The position numbers and the translations under genes were made by a program. Of a stretch of 14,040 nt of DNA, positions 7,055 to 13,461 are shown piece after piece (position 1 is the stretch's first letter; every line of letters begins with the position of its first letter). Below the pieces are notes generated by a model that saw only the letters and a list, made by a program, of their open reading frames with translations, was not told the DNA's origin and made no database searches. Source of the stretch: Cryomorphaceae bacterium (GTDB lineage: Bacteria; Bacteroidota; Bacteroidia; Flavobacteriales_D; Crocinitomicaceae); contig JAIXRD010000216.1 in assembly GCA_027485365.1 (NCBI GenBank), positions 1 to 14,040 of the forward strand, in the 5' to 3' direction.

Positions 7055-8596
7055 TTATCCCCTAAGAATCAAATGCCAAGTAATGGTGGTAACAAGAGTT
7101 AGGGTAATCCCTAATAATATTGCTAGAAATAATCGTTGAACCATAAGGGTTTTTGTTCCAATAATTGGCAGCATGGTTCTTTCTGTTTCTCGAGTGTCTG
7201 CTGCGGTTGTAAAAGTGACTAGGATCCAAGTTAAACTCGTTAAAATGGTCACTGCGATAATTCGCGATTCCTCCATTGGAAGATGATTCCATGGACTATA
7301 ATAATGAAATAATGGGTAGCAAAGAGTGTATAACCCTGAACTCAACATAGCAGTTAACTGAGACCAGGCATTGATTCTAAACCATATCCACCGCAGTATA
7401 AACAAGGGAGCAACACCGGCAGAAATTGAAAATGTAATTTTAATTAAGTCCAATAAGTTCGACACATTAAGTGCCACAAGTACGGATAACAAGCTTAATG
7501 CAAGCATCATAAATATGGAAAAAGCACGATGTTCCTTTTGCTTCTTATTGGGATTTAACCATCCATTCCATGCATCAATGACTAAAAATGAAGCTCCCCA
7601 ATTCAGGAGTGATTCCGCGGTGGTTATAAACATGGCAAAGAACCCTAAAAAAACGATGTCCTTACTGTAAGATGGTAACAGATTAAACAGGGAACTAACA
7701 TAGGCGAGTTCACCCGGCATGCTATGTTTTGAATAGCCCAGTAAAGCCACCACATGAATTACCATAAAAAAACTAAGTAAAAAGGAGATAAGGATCGGTG
7801 TGAGTCCTGCCTTAATGGCGTCTTTTGGGGTTTTTACTGCGGTAAATCGGGAGGTTTCAGCTCCTCCACCATCGAATAGGTAACAGCTCCACCATTGTAC
7901 GCCAAGGTAAATAAACATCGAAAACCACGCCGATGAATTGTTAGGGAATAAGCTCCGTTTGGCAGGGTGTTCAACCAAAAATTTCATCCAATCCTTTTCA
8001 AAAATAAATGCCTTACCAACAAAGAAAACAACGGCGAAAAAACTTATAATAAACAGGACGGTGTGCAGCACATCCAGTTTGAGTTTGATATCAAGTACAT
8101 TCTTGATTGCAAATAACAGCATGATACCCCCACCAATGCAGGTGCTTTGGAATAGAGAAAGTCCATAAAAAACCTGAATTACTCGAGCAAATCCAATTAA
8201 ATGAAAACTCACCGCCAAGGTCACAACCAATCCCCCTACATAAATGGCTCGAAATCGATGTAGCCATGTGCCTGCTTTTCCAGGAAATCGAAATAATATG
8301 AATTGATTGTCTGTAGAGAAGTTAAGTTTATGCCACAGCGGTGCAAATACAAGCGGTACAACAAAAACCCCAAGATTACCAGCCCAAACCATCCACATGC
8401 CTTGCATTCCATGTTCGGAAATAATTCCTGAAATCAATTGCCCTTGATCAACAGATAGGAACAACATGTATAAGGATAGTCCTGATACCCACCAAGTTAC
8501 TTTTTGGTTGGACTTAAAAATTGATCCGTTTACATTCTTCCATTGAAAGAATGTGATGCTAATTACAAGTAAGAGGTATATCGAAATAAGTAACAT
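7055..8596 (-). CDS. Sodium:solute symporter family protein
   Basis: The 513-residue integral membrane protein has about twelve or thirteen hydrophobic segments, normal for the SSS (solute:sodium symporter, LeuT-fold) family. Diagnostic parts are the TM2-like GLSLYMLFLSVDQGQLISG at 39-57, the loop FDGGGAETSRF at 241-251, and the TM8-like ITTAESLLN at 324-332 followed by ASFLVIDAW, which matches the family's TM8 region that helps form the Na2 sodium site and ends in a conserved Asp (here D341). It imports an organic solute with sodium across the inner membrane; the substrate cannot be named. It is transcribed alone, divergent from the HTH-like gene at 8755. An exact -7 box read on the minus strand (8670-8677, TAAATTTG) would give a leader near 65 bases, but no good -33 partner was found. 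Confidence 0.94.
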   Translation of the reverse strand: MLLISIYLLLVISITFFQWKNVNGSIFKSNQKVTWWVSGLSLYMLFLSVDQGQLISGIISEHGMQGMWMVWAGNLGVFVVPLVFAPLWHKLNFSTDNQFILFRFPGKAGTWLHRFRAIYVGGLVVTLAVSFHLIGFARVIQVFYGLSLFQSTCIGGGIMLLFAIKNVLDIKLKLDVLHTVLFIISFFAVVFFVGKAFIFEKDWMKFLVEHPAKRSLFPNNSSAWFSMFIYLGVQWWSCYLFDGGGAETSRFTAVKTPKDAIKAGLTPILISFLLSFFMVIHVVALLGYSKHSMPGELAYVSSLFNLLPSYSKDIVFLGFFAMFITTAESLLNWGASFLVIDAWNGWLNPNKKQKEHRAFSIFMMLALSLLSVLVALNVSNLLDLIKITFSISAGVAPLFILRWIWFRINAWSQLTAMLSSGLYTLCYPLFHYYSPWNHLPMEESRIIAVTILTSLTWILVTFTTAADTRETERTMLPIIGTKTLMVQRLFLAILLGITLTLVTTITWHLILRG

Positions 8597-8651
8597 TATA
8601 AGGTGCTAGGCATTGTATTATACAAATTACTAAAATTTATGAGATAATTGG

Positions 8652-8678
8652 GTAACATATGTTTTTACTCAAATTTAA
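8652..8678 (+). promoter_or_regulatory. Candidate operator, copy 1 (ACATATGT core)
   Basis: This 27-base stretch is centred on the palindrome AACATATGTT (8654-8663) and matches 21 of 27 positions with the reverse strand of 11114-11140, the region upstream of the paralogous gene. The core ACATATGT is identical in both. It lies 76 bases before the ATG at 8755 and 55 bases before the divergent symporter start, and it overlaps that gene's candidate -7 box. The proposal that one or both paralogues bind it is inference. Confidence 0.45.
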
Positions 8679-8734
8679 CTTTTTGTGACCCCAATTGTCT
8701 ATTTAAATTTATTATTTTGCATAAGCCACGATAC

Positions 8735-8742
8735 TAACTTTT
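8735..8742 (+). promoter_or_regulatory. Imperfect -7 box for the 8755 gene
   Basis: TAACTTTT has one mismatch to TAnnTTTG and ends 12 bases before the ATG, the same distance as the best promoter in the window (CYTH gene). The nearest TTTG (8716-8719) is only 15 bases upstream, so the match is weak. Confidence 0.3.
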
Positions 8743-8754
8743 ACAAAAGATTCA

Positions 8755-9849
8755 ATGCCAAAACCTAAGTTCCGTATTTCACAAGCCGTATTAAATGCGC
8801 TTAAAATGAAATTGGAAGATGCCTTAAGCTATCGGATTCAGACCAAACCGGATTGCAAACAAGCGGCACTGGATATTACGGAAAAGACGGAAAAGAGGAT
8901 TTCTGAAAGTACGGTTTATAGGCTTTTTCTATGGGAAAACAACATCAATTCTCCGTATGTACATACCTTAGAAATTTTAGCGGATTTTATTGGATACCCA
9001 TCTTGGTTTGAATTAGAAGGTCACCTACATGAGCTTTGTAAATTTAGAGTAAAGAGTGGCGTATTTGCCGATTCATTTGATTCCGAGCCCTATAGTATTT
9101 TGTATCACTGCATTCAAATAAAATCATTTGATGCCTTGCGGAGTTTTTTCAATCAATTTCCTTCGGATGTTTCATTTGAAAAGAAATTGATTTTGGGAGA
9201 AGAAATTTATGCCGCCTTATATCGAAATCCAGAATCAACCACTGATTTTTATAAAGAATTCCATGCGGTGCCAATCGTAAGAGAATCCTTTTTTGAATAC
9301 TTCGCAGACCCGCAGTTTAAATTGGAACATTACGAAGAGGGATTAAATCTATACCTTCAAAACATTCATCCGGATGAATCACTGCAATGTTTACAAGATT
9401 ATATCTTCGCCAATTGTTTATTGTTAAGGCACTATTTCTTCACTAAGAATGTTAGTGCATTGGATGCATTGAGTGATCGACTTTATGTTCAGTTGCGCGT
9501 CAACCAAGATTCGCTCGACCAAATCCACGTATACCCACATATTAGATATCGTAGTTATTATTTGTTTCACAGGTATTTTCAAGTGGGCTTTGATGAAATT
9601 TACTGGCAATGGTTGGTGCAGTACGCCATACAACTTGCCCACAAACAAATAGGTTGGGAACGTAGAATAGTTATTCACACCGTATTAGACGCCTTACAAT
9701 TTGACGAAGTTCATCTAAATTTAACCTATGAGCAGTTTAGTATTGAATTTACGGACATATTTAGCTTGATTCCTCCACATTTAAATGAGCGTCCAGTTCA
9801 ACAACGCATTCGGTTTTTTGACACAAATGCAGCGCAAATATTTGATTAG
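8755..9849 (+). CDS. HTH-like regulator candidate with helical C-terminal part, paralogue A
   Basis: The 364-residue protein is colinear with the product of 9944-11056. The first 100 residues align without a gap. The segment at 33-87 (DCKQAALDITEKT, then ISESTVYRLFLW, then HTLEILADFIGYPSWFEL) has the spacing of an N-terminal helix-turn-helix that I know as a recurrent pattern in unannotated Bacteroidota proteins: helix, 'ISxxTLxRLF', then 'TLxxLAxFxGxxSW'. The rest is predicted mostly helical, with blocks shared by both paralogues: LGEEI 147-151, PIVRESFF 173-180, FANCLLLRHYFF 218-229, and an aromatic block IHVYPHIRY then GFDEIYWQW (257-286). No catalytic motif, signal peptide or membrane helix is seen. 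A DNA-binding role is inferred from the N-terminus; the C-terminal part may sense a ligand or partner. The start is supported by the matching MPKP/MPRP openings of the pair. Confidence 0.85.
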   Translation: MPKPKFRISQAVLNALKMKLEDALSYRIQTKPDCKQAALDITEKTEKRISESTVYRLFLWENNINSPYVHTLEILADFIGYPSWFELEGHLHELCKFRVKSGVFADSFDSEPYSILYHCIQIKSFDALRSFFNQFPSDVSFEKKLILGEEIYAALYRNPESTTDFYKEFHAVPIVRESFFEYFADPQFKLEHYEEGLNLYLQNIHPDESLQCLQDYIFANCLLLRHYFFTKNVSALDALSDRLYVQLRVNQDSLDQIHVYPHIRYRSYYLFHRYFQVGFDEIYWQWLVQYAIQLAHKQIGWERRIVIHTVLDALQFDEVHLNLTYEQFSIEFTDIFSLIPPHLNERPVQQRIRFFDTNAAQIFD

Positions 9850-9943
9850 TTGGTTAGGCACAGCACATTAGAGTAGTAAATTACCATCGAACAATCGCGT
9901 TGTCTCCATTTCGATCAAATCAGTTATAAATAATGCCCCTAAC

Positions 9944-11056
9944 TTATGTTGGTCGGAAAATACGTTGACCATTAAAATAGGTAGAGGCATTAGGGTCTAA
10001 TAAACATAGGATTTCTGAGGGAGTAAGTTCGTTATCCGTGTGATGAAAATGTTCAAAGTTTTTAGGGTAACGAATACTCATTTCTGCTAAAAACTGTCCT
10101 TGAATGGATGCGTTGATACCTAAGGTTTCAACGCATGTATGCAAAATAATACGTTGTTCATGTAGGGTGGATTGGTCCAGAAGTGAAATTAGATACGGAT
10201 AAAACCACTCCCAATATTCGGTATCGAATCCTATGGATGGATAACGGTAAATGAGGTAATAAGCGAAATACCTAACGCGGGGAAAAATATGAATTTCAGC
10301 CAATTCAGATTCTTTGTACCGGTGATATTGATACAATAAGTTGCCGTAATGCATGGATTTTTTTTGTTTTCCATTGAAAAAATAATGTCTTAAAAATAGT
10401 GCATTCGCGAAAATGAAACCTTGAAGTTCTTTTGGTGATTTTTTGGGGTCGAGGTGTTGTAAATAACACTGCAATCCAAATTCATATTGAGGTGTCCTAA
10501 ATTCTGGATCGGCCATCAGCTCGAAAAATCCTTCTCGAATTATGGGTAGATTACTAAATTTTTTAAAGAATGAAACATTGGAATAAGGGTTTTCTTTGAG
10601 AATGTTAAAAATTTCTTCACCCAAAAGATGCTTTTTAGTTAACGAGAGGTCATCGGAGAACTGTTCAAGGAACGGATAAACCGATTTGTATTCTTTGTTG
10701 TATATACTAAAACGTAAAAGGCTTTTATAGGATTGATTCGGGGAAATTATCCCTGATAAAAACTGAAAATCGTACAGCTCTTGGTAGAAAAGGCTAAAAG
10801 CTGTCCAATCGTTGAAGTCAATAAATTGGGCTAGAATATTTAAGGTATGTAAATACGGCTTATTCGTGTTATTGGGGTGCAGGAAAATGCGGTAAAGGGT
10901 ATTTCCAGAAACAGAAATGTTAGTTTTGTTAAATACTAAAAGACTTAGTTTTTCACAATCGACTTTATTATAAAGCCGGAAATTGCAATGTGATTCAATC
11001 ATCCATTTCAGACCGTGCACTAAATATTCGGCAAGAGGATAGGAAGGACGAGGCAT
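9944..11056 (-). CDS. HTH-like regulator candidate with helical C-terminal part, paralogue B
   Basis: The 370-residue paralogue of the 8755 product converges on it with 94 bases between the stops. I chose ATG at 11056 (MPRPSYPLAEYL) over a TTG at 11083 because it lines up exactly with the paralogue's MPKP start. Shared features are DC at 33-34, the HTH-like segment (ISVSGNTLYRIFLH 47-60, then HTLNILAQFIDFNDW 70-84), LGEEI 145-149, PIIREGFFE 171-179, FANALFLRHYFF 216-227, IHIFPRVRYFAYYL 255-268, GFDTEYWEW 276-284 and a C-terminal LLDPNAS matching the partner's FFDTNAA. The divergence is substantial, so this is an old duplication or two separate family members rather than a recent copy. Function is unknown; sequence-specific DNA binding is the leading inference. 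B has a longer C-terminal end (NGQRIFRPT). Confidence 0.85.
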   Translation of the reverse strand: MPRPSYPLAEYLVHGLKWMIESHCNFRLYNKVDCEKLSLLVFNKTNISVSGNTLYRIFLHPNNTNKPYLHTLNILAQFIDFNDWTAFSLFYQELYDFQFLSGIISPNQSYKSLLRFSIYNKEYKSVYPFLEQFSDDLSLTKKHLLGEEIFNILKENPYSNVSFFKKFSNLPIIREGFFELMADPEFRTPQYEFGLQCYLQHLDPKKSPKELQGFIFANALFLRHYFFNGKQKKSMHYGNLLYQYHRYKESELAEIHIFPRVRYFAYYLIYRYPSIGFDTEYWEWFYPYLISLLDQSTLHEQRIILHTCVETLGINASIQGQFLAEMSIRYPKNFEHFHHTDNELTPSEILCLLDPNASTYFNGQRIFRPT

Positions 11057-11070
11057 TTTAGGGTTTAATA

Positions 11071-11078
11071 CGAAAATA
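11071..11078 (-). promoter_or_regulatory. Imperfect -7 box for the 9944-11056 gene
   Basis: On the minus strand this reads TATTTTCG, one mismatch from TAnnTTTG, ending 14 bases before the ATG at 11056, similar to the 12-13 bases at the better promoters here. There is no convincing -33 element. Confidence 0.3.
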
Positions 11079-11113
11079 ACCAAAATCCTTGGGAGTAGAA
11101 TCTAGACTTAGGA

Positions 11114-11140
11114 TTAAGTTAGATTAAGTACATATGTAAC
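11114..11140 (-). promoter_or_regulatory. Candidate operator, copy 2 (ACATATGT core)
   Basis: Read on the minus strand it matches 21 of 27 positions with 8652-8678 and has the same orientation relative to its paralogue gene (57 bases before ATG 11056). The core palindrome TACATATGTA is at 11129-11138. Next to it GATTAAGT occurs twice (11112-11119 and 11122-11129), exactly ten bases apart. It also lies about 25 bases before the -7 box of the divergent 11185/11248 transcript, so it could control both directions. Confidence 0.45.
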
Positions 11141-11164
11141 TAATTTTCTTTGTTTCAAAGCCTT

Positions 11165-11172
11165 TAGTTTTG
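11165..11172 (+). promoter_or_regulatory. -7 box for the glycosylase-like transcript
   Basis: TAGTTTTG matches TAnnTTTG exactly. It ends 12 bases before an ATG at 11185 and 75 bases before the ATG at 11248. A TTTG occurs at 11149-11152, but its 12-base spacing is too short for a standard -33 element, so promoter strength is uncertain. Confidence 0.45.
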
Positions 11173-11184
11173 TTGTGAGAAAAA

Positions 11185-11238
11185 ATGAAATTTAATAAAG
11201 TAAAAGATGTGGTAGTAATTTACGTGGCGCCATATTAA
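11185..11238 (+). CDS. Possible 17-codon leader ORF, in frame with the glycosylase-like gene
   Basis: ATG AAA starts a short frame, MKFNKVKDVVVIYVAPY, closed by TAA at 11236-11238, nine bases before the ATG at 11248 and in the same reading frame. Its ATG is 12 bases after an exact -7 box, the same distance as at the CYTH gene. It could be a translated leader, the remnant of a longer N-terminus cut by a nonsense change, or chance. Seventeen codons give little statistical support. Confidence 0.25.
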   Translation: MKFNKVKDVVVIYVAPY

Positions 11239-11247
11239 TGTAATTAT

Positions 11248-11976
11248 ATGCATACAGCGATGAAACAAATTCTAAATTTATACAGGTCAAAATACCCTTT
11301 TGAGTCCTTCTACGACTTGGCATCCGTCAAAATTATGAAGAACAATAGGCTTTTGGGAGATAATTACCATTATCTCGTCGATAACTCAACCATTATTGAT
11401 ATTGATTTTAAAGCAAACCCGGGGGATATAAGGGTTGACCTACCCATTTGGTTTGGGGATCCCTCGAAGGTTAAGCTAAAAGTTATGATATTGGGTAGAG
11501 AACCGAGAAATAGCCACGACAAGTATAATATAGAAGCAAGGAATGAACATAAATTTGTTTACGGCACTCCTTTTGGCATAGAATATTGGACAGAGAAAAA
11601 TAAATATTACCGGTCCTTTAAAAATCTGATTAGAAACGGTGAGATATTAACTTATTTTTCGGATGTGGTAAAAGCTTACGAAGTTAAACAAACAAAATCT
11701 GAGAGCGACCTCCATGCCAAAGTAGGATTTTGGAAAAAAGCTGAATTGGAAAATGATAATTTAGTTTTTTTGAAGGCTGAGGTGGATTTATTACAGCCCG
11801 ATATTATTATTGGTTTAGGAAACGATAGCTATAATTTCCTCAAAAAGCACTTTGCATCTTCATTTAATGTTCAAAAAGTAATACATCCAAATGCAAGGCA
11901 AAATAAGAAAACAGGCATGAACGCATGGCAAACAGCCGAAATTCAGCTATCCGAAATAATTAATTCAATAAAATAA
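11248..11976 (+). CDS. Uracil-DNA-glycosylase-fold protein, divergent
   Basis: The 242-residue protein has, in the right order, the landmarks of the uracil-DNA glycosylase superfamily: VMILGREPR at 79-87 (motif-1 position, usually GxxPG), YGTPFG at 105-110, SDVVKAY at 138-144 (the 'NvvKcrP' strand), QPDIIIGLG at 183-191 and HPNAR at 213-217 (the 'HPS' motif). There is no cysteine at all, which rules out the iron-sulfur cluster of family 4/5 enzymes. Motif 1 has Arg-Glu-Pro-Arg in place of the usual residues, so glycosylase activity is uncertain; it may recognise another base or be inactive. It is cytosolic. The start may also be ATG 11260 (MKQILNLY). It is followed after 9 bases by a secreted-protein gene and is divergent from the HTH-like gene at 9944-11056. 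Confidence 0.7.
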   Translation: MHTAMKQILNLYRSKYPFESFYDLASVKIMKNNRLLGDNYHYLVDNSTIIDIDFKANPGDIRVDLPIWFGDPSKVKLKVMILGREPRNSHDKYNIEARNEHKFVYGTPFGIEYWTEKNKYYRSFKNLIRNGEILTYFSDVVKAYEVKQTKSESDLHAKVGFWKKAELENDNLVFLKAEVDLLQPDIIIGLGNDSYNFLKKHFASSFNVQKVIHPNARQNKKTGMNAWQTAEIQLSEIINSIK

Positions 11977-11985
11977 AATAAAACC

Positions 11986-12447
11986 ATGAATAAATTCAAG
12001 TACGTTAAGGCAATAATTTTCATTATGCTTTTCGTTAATCCTAGAGGAAGTTGGTCACAGGGTAATCTTCAATTCTCTCAAGTTATCAACCTCACTCCCG
12101 GCACTACGTATACCGTACCTGCAAATAAAGTGTTAAAAATTGAGTCCTTTACATCACAATCTCTTCCAATATATACTACAACTTTGCAATCACAATCGTC
12201 GTGTGTTGGTAATACTTGCCAATGTACATGGTCCGCCCAGCCATATTTGAATATTGGTTCATTATCTTTTTCACAGCAATTAAGTCCTACTAATAGTGTT
12301 GGAGGACCTTGCCCTGCTACAAATTCTGGTATTGTTACACTTCCAAATATAGTTTTTCCAATATGGTTAAACGCGGGAAAACAAATTTCAATACAAAATA
12401 TAACGGGGGTTTTGTTAACAGCAATAGAGTTTAATATTGTTCCATGA
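11986..12447 (+). CDS. Secreted protein of unknown function
   Basis: The 153-residue product has a signal peptide (basic MNKFKYVK, hydrophobic AIIFIMLFV, ending GSWSQ; cleavage near 25). The mature chain is rich in Ser, Thr, Gln and Asn and beta-like. It opens with INLTPGTTYTVPANKVLKIES (35-55 region), a 'pattern of x-VPAxKxxKIES' that I have seen in small exported Bacteroidota proteins. Four cysteines at 73, 78, 80 and 109 (SCVGNTCQC, then GGPCP) could form two disulfides. There is no membrane anchor or sorting domain. The 9-base gap after the glycosylase-like gene implies one transcript, an odd pairing of a cytosolic DNA-type protein with an exported one. No clear terminator was found in the 85 bases that follow; only a weak AT hairpin (ATTTAT/ATAAAT near 12512-12527). 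Confidence 0.75.
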   Translation: MNKFKYVKAIIFIMLFVNPRGSWSQGNLQFSQVINLTPGTTYTVPANKVLKIESFTSQSLPIYTTTLQSQSSCVGNTCQCTWSAQPYLNIGSLSFSQQLSPTNSVGGPCPATNSGIVTLPNIVFPIWLNAGKQISIQNITGVLLTAIEFNIVP

Positions 12448-12532
12448 TGGCTTAAACGCCTGGGATAGTGTTGCGATAAATCTTATTACAATACATCAAG
12501 AATTTATGAAAATAAATCATTTTAAATATAAA

Positions 12533-12886
12533 TTAACTTACCTTAGTAACCATCCAAAACACGCCAAACCCCGCACCCACCGATAGTGTAAGGTTAATCC
12601 CGAGCAGGGCCCATTGTCCTTGCTCGAACAACTGAACATTCTCGGCAGAAAAGTTACTGAACGTGCTGAATCCGCCGCAAAAGCCAACGCCAATCAAGGG
12701 GAGTAGCCAGGACGGTTTGTCTCCTGATTTAAGGTATACTGCCAATAAAGCGAGAATTACCGTTGCGAGGACATTACTTACTAAGGTAGCCCATGGAAAA
12801 TATTTAGAAAACACCAGTTGTTGCGAAATAAAGTAGCGTAACACGCTACCTATTCCACCACCAATAAATACAAGCATCCAATTCAT
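12533..12886 (-). CDS. crcB: Fluoride channel CrcB/FluC
   Basis: The 117-residue membrane protein has four hydrophobic segments, normal size for the Fluc family, which works as an antiparallel dimer to let fluoride out of the cytoplasm. Family signatures are GGGIGSVLRY at 9-18, TLVSNVLATVILALL at 34-48 with the conserved TM2 Asn (N38), and GFCGGFSTFSNFSAE at 68-82, which holds the phenylalanines and the Ser/Thr lining the fluoride path. I chose ATG 12886 (MNWMLVFIGG) over an upstream ATG at 12925 because it fits the family's usual N-terminus and makes an ATGA overlap with the preceding PAP2 stop. It is the last gene of the obgE-PAP2-crcB unit. No fluoride riboswitch is visible, nor would one fit in this overlap. 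Confidence 0.95.
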   Translation of the reverse strand: MNWMLVFIGGGIGSVLRYFISQQLVFSKYFPWATLVSNVLATVILALLAVYLKSGDKPSWLLPLIGVGFCGGFSTFSNFSAENVQLFEQGQWALLGINLTLSVGAGFGVFWMVTKVS

Positions 12887-13461
12887 AAAGAGATAAACTT
12901 TCTTGACACTAATCGCATACCCCATCCAACCAATACGCCAAACAATATTCCAGCAAGAATATCACTGGGATAATGAACGCCTAGGTACATTCGGCTATAG
13001 CAAACCAGAATACCTATTCCAAGTAGCGTATAGTTCCAATACCTCCGCTTGCTAGCAAACCACGGATAAATAAAACATATGAATCCAGCTAAATTCGCTG
13101 CGTGAGATGAAAAGAACCCATATTGTCCACCGCGATAAAATTCACCGGGACGTTCTTCGTAAAGATGTACTTTCGGTCCCACCGTTAGGTGATGAGAAGG
13201 CCGATAGCGCTTGACTCCTTTTTTAAAGACCTGCGTTGAAACAATGTCTGTGATGCTTAGTGTGACTAGCATAAAACCCAATAGCATCAAAGATTTTTTA
13301 AGCGAGTAGTCTTTGATGAGAAAATATAGGGTTATCACATAAATGGGAACTAAACTGATGGTTTTACTTAGGTTCCAGCAAATGAAGTCGAATAGGGGGG
13401 AGTGCCAACCATTGATGAGGAGCAAAAGTTCTTGATCTATATGCTCGAGCCATTCAATCAT
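12883..13461 (-). CDS. PAP2-family membrane phosphatase
   Basis: The 192-residue protein has the three PAP2 (type 2 phosphatidic acid phosphatase) motifs in order: K-x6-RP at 80-88 (KKGVKRYRP), SSH at 118-120 in the PSGH position (with catalytic-type His120), and SR-x5-H-x3-D at 156-167 (His163, Asp167). The motifs sit between about five or six hydrophobic segments, placing the active site on the outer face of the inner membrane. Family members remove phosphate from lipid phosphates such as undecaprenyl pyrophosphate or phosphatidic acid; the substrate here is not determined, though undecaprenyl pyrophosphate recycling is plausible. All catalytic residues are present. The ATG at 13461 overlaps the obgE TGA by four bases, and its own TGA overlaps the crcB start the same way, indicating translational coupling. 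Confidence 0.94.
   Translation of the reverse strand: MIEWLEHIDQELLLLINGWHSPLFDFICWNLSKTISLVPIYVITLYFLIKDYSLKKSLMLLGFMLVTLSITDIVSTQVFKKGVKRYRPSHHLTVGPKVHLYEERPGEFYRGGQYGFFSSHAANLAGFICFIYPWFASKRRYWNYTLLGIGILVCYSRMYLGVHYPSDILAGILFGVLVGWGMRLVSRKFISL

Noticed and set aside
9853..9942. GTTAGG and CCTAAC as a long-range inverted repeat between the convergent paralogues
   Set aside because: Six-base arms separated by about 80 bases are expected by chance.
11057..11083. Extended start (TTG at 11083) for paralogue B
   Set aside because: The added residues have no counterpart in paralogue A, while ATG 11056 aligns with its MPKP start.
8652..11140. The inverted 27-base elements as terminal repeats of a mobile element carrying the paralogue pair
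   Set aside because: Orientation would fit, but there is no transposase or integrase, no visible target-site duplication, and the elements lie inside promoter regions where shared operators explain them more simply.
12887..12925. Upstream start for crcB at 12925
   Set aside because: The extra 13 residues overlap the end of the PAP2 gene and are not part of the usual FluC N-terminus.
13075..13082. A third ACATATG-like site
   Set aside because: It reads ACATATGA, is inside the PAP2 coding region and lacks the flanking similarity of the other two.
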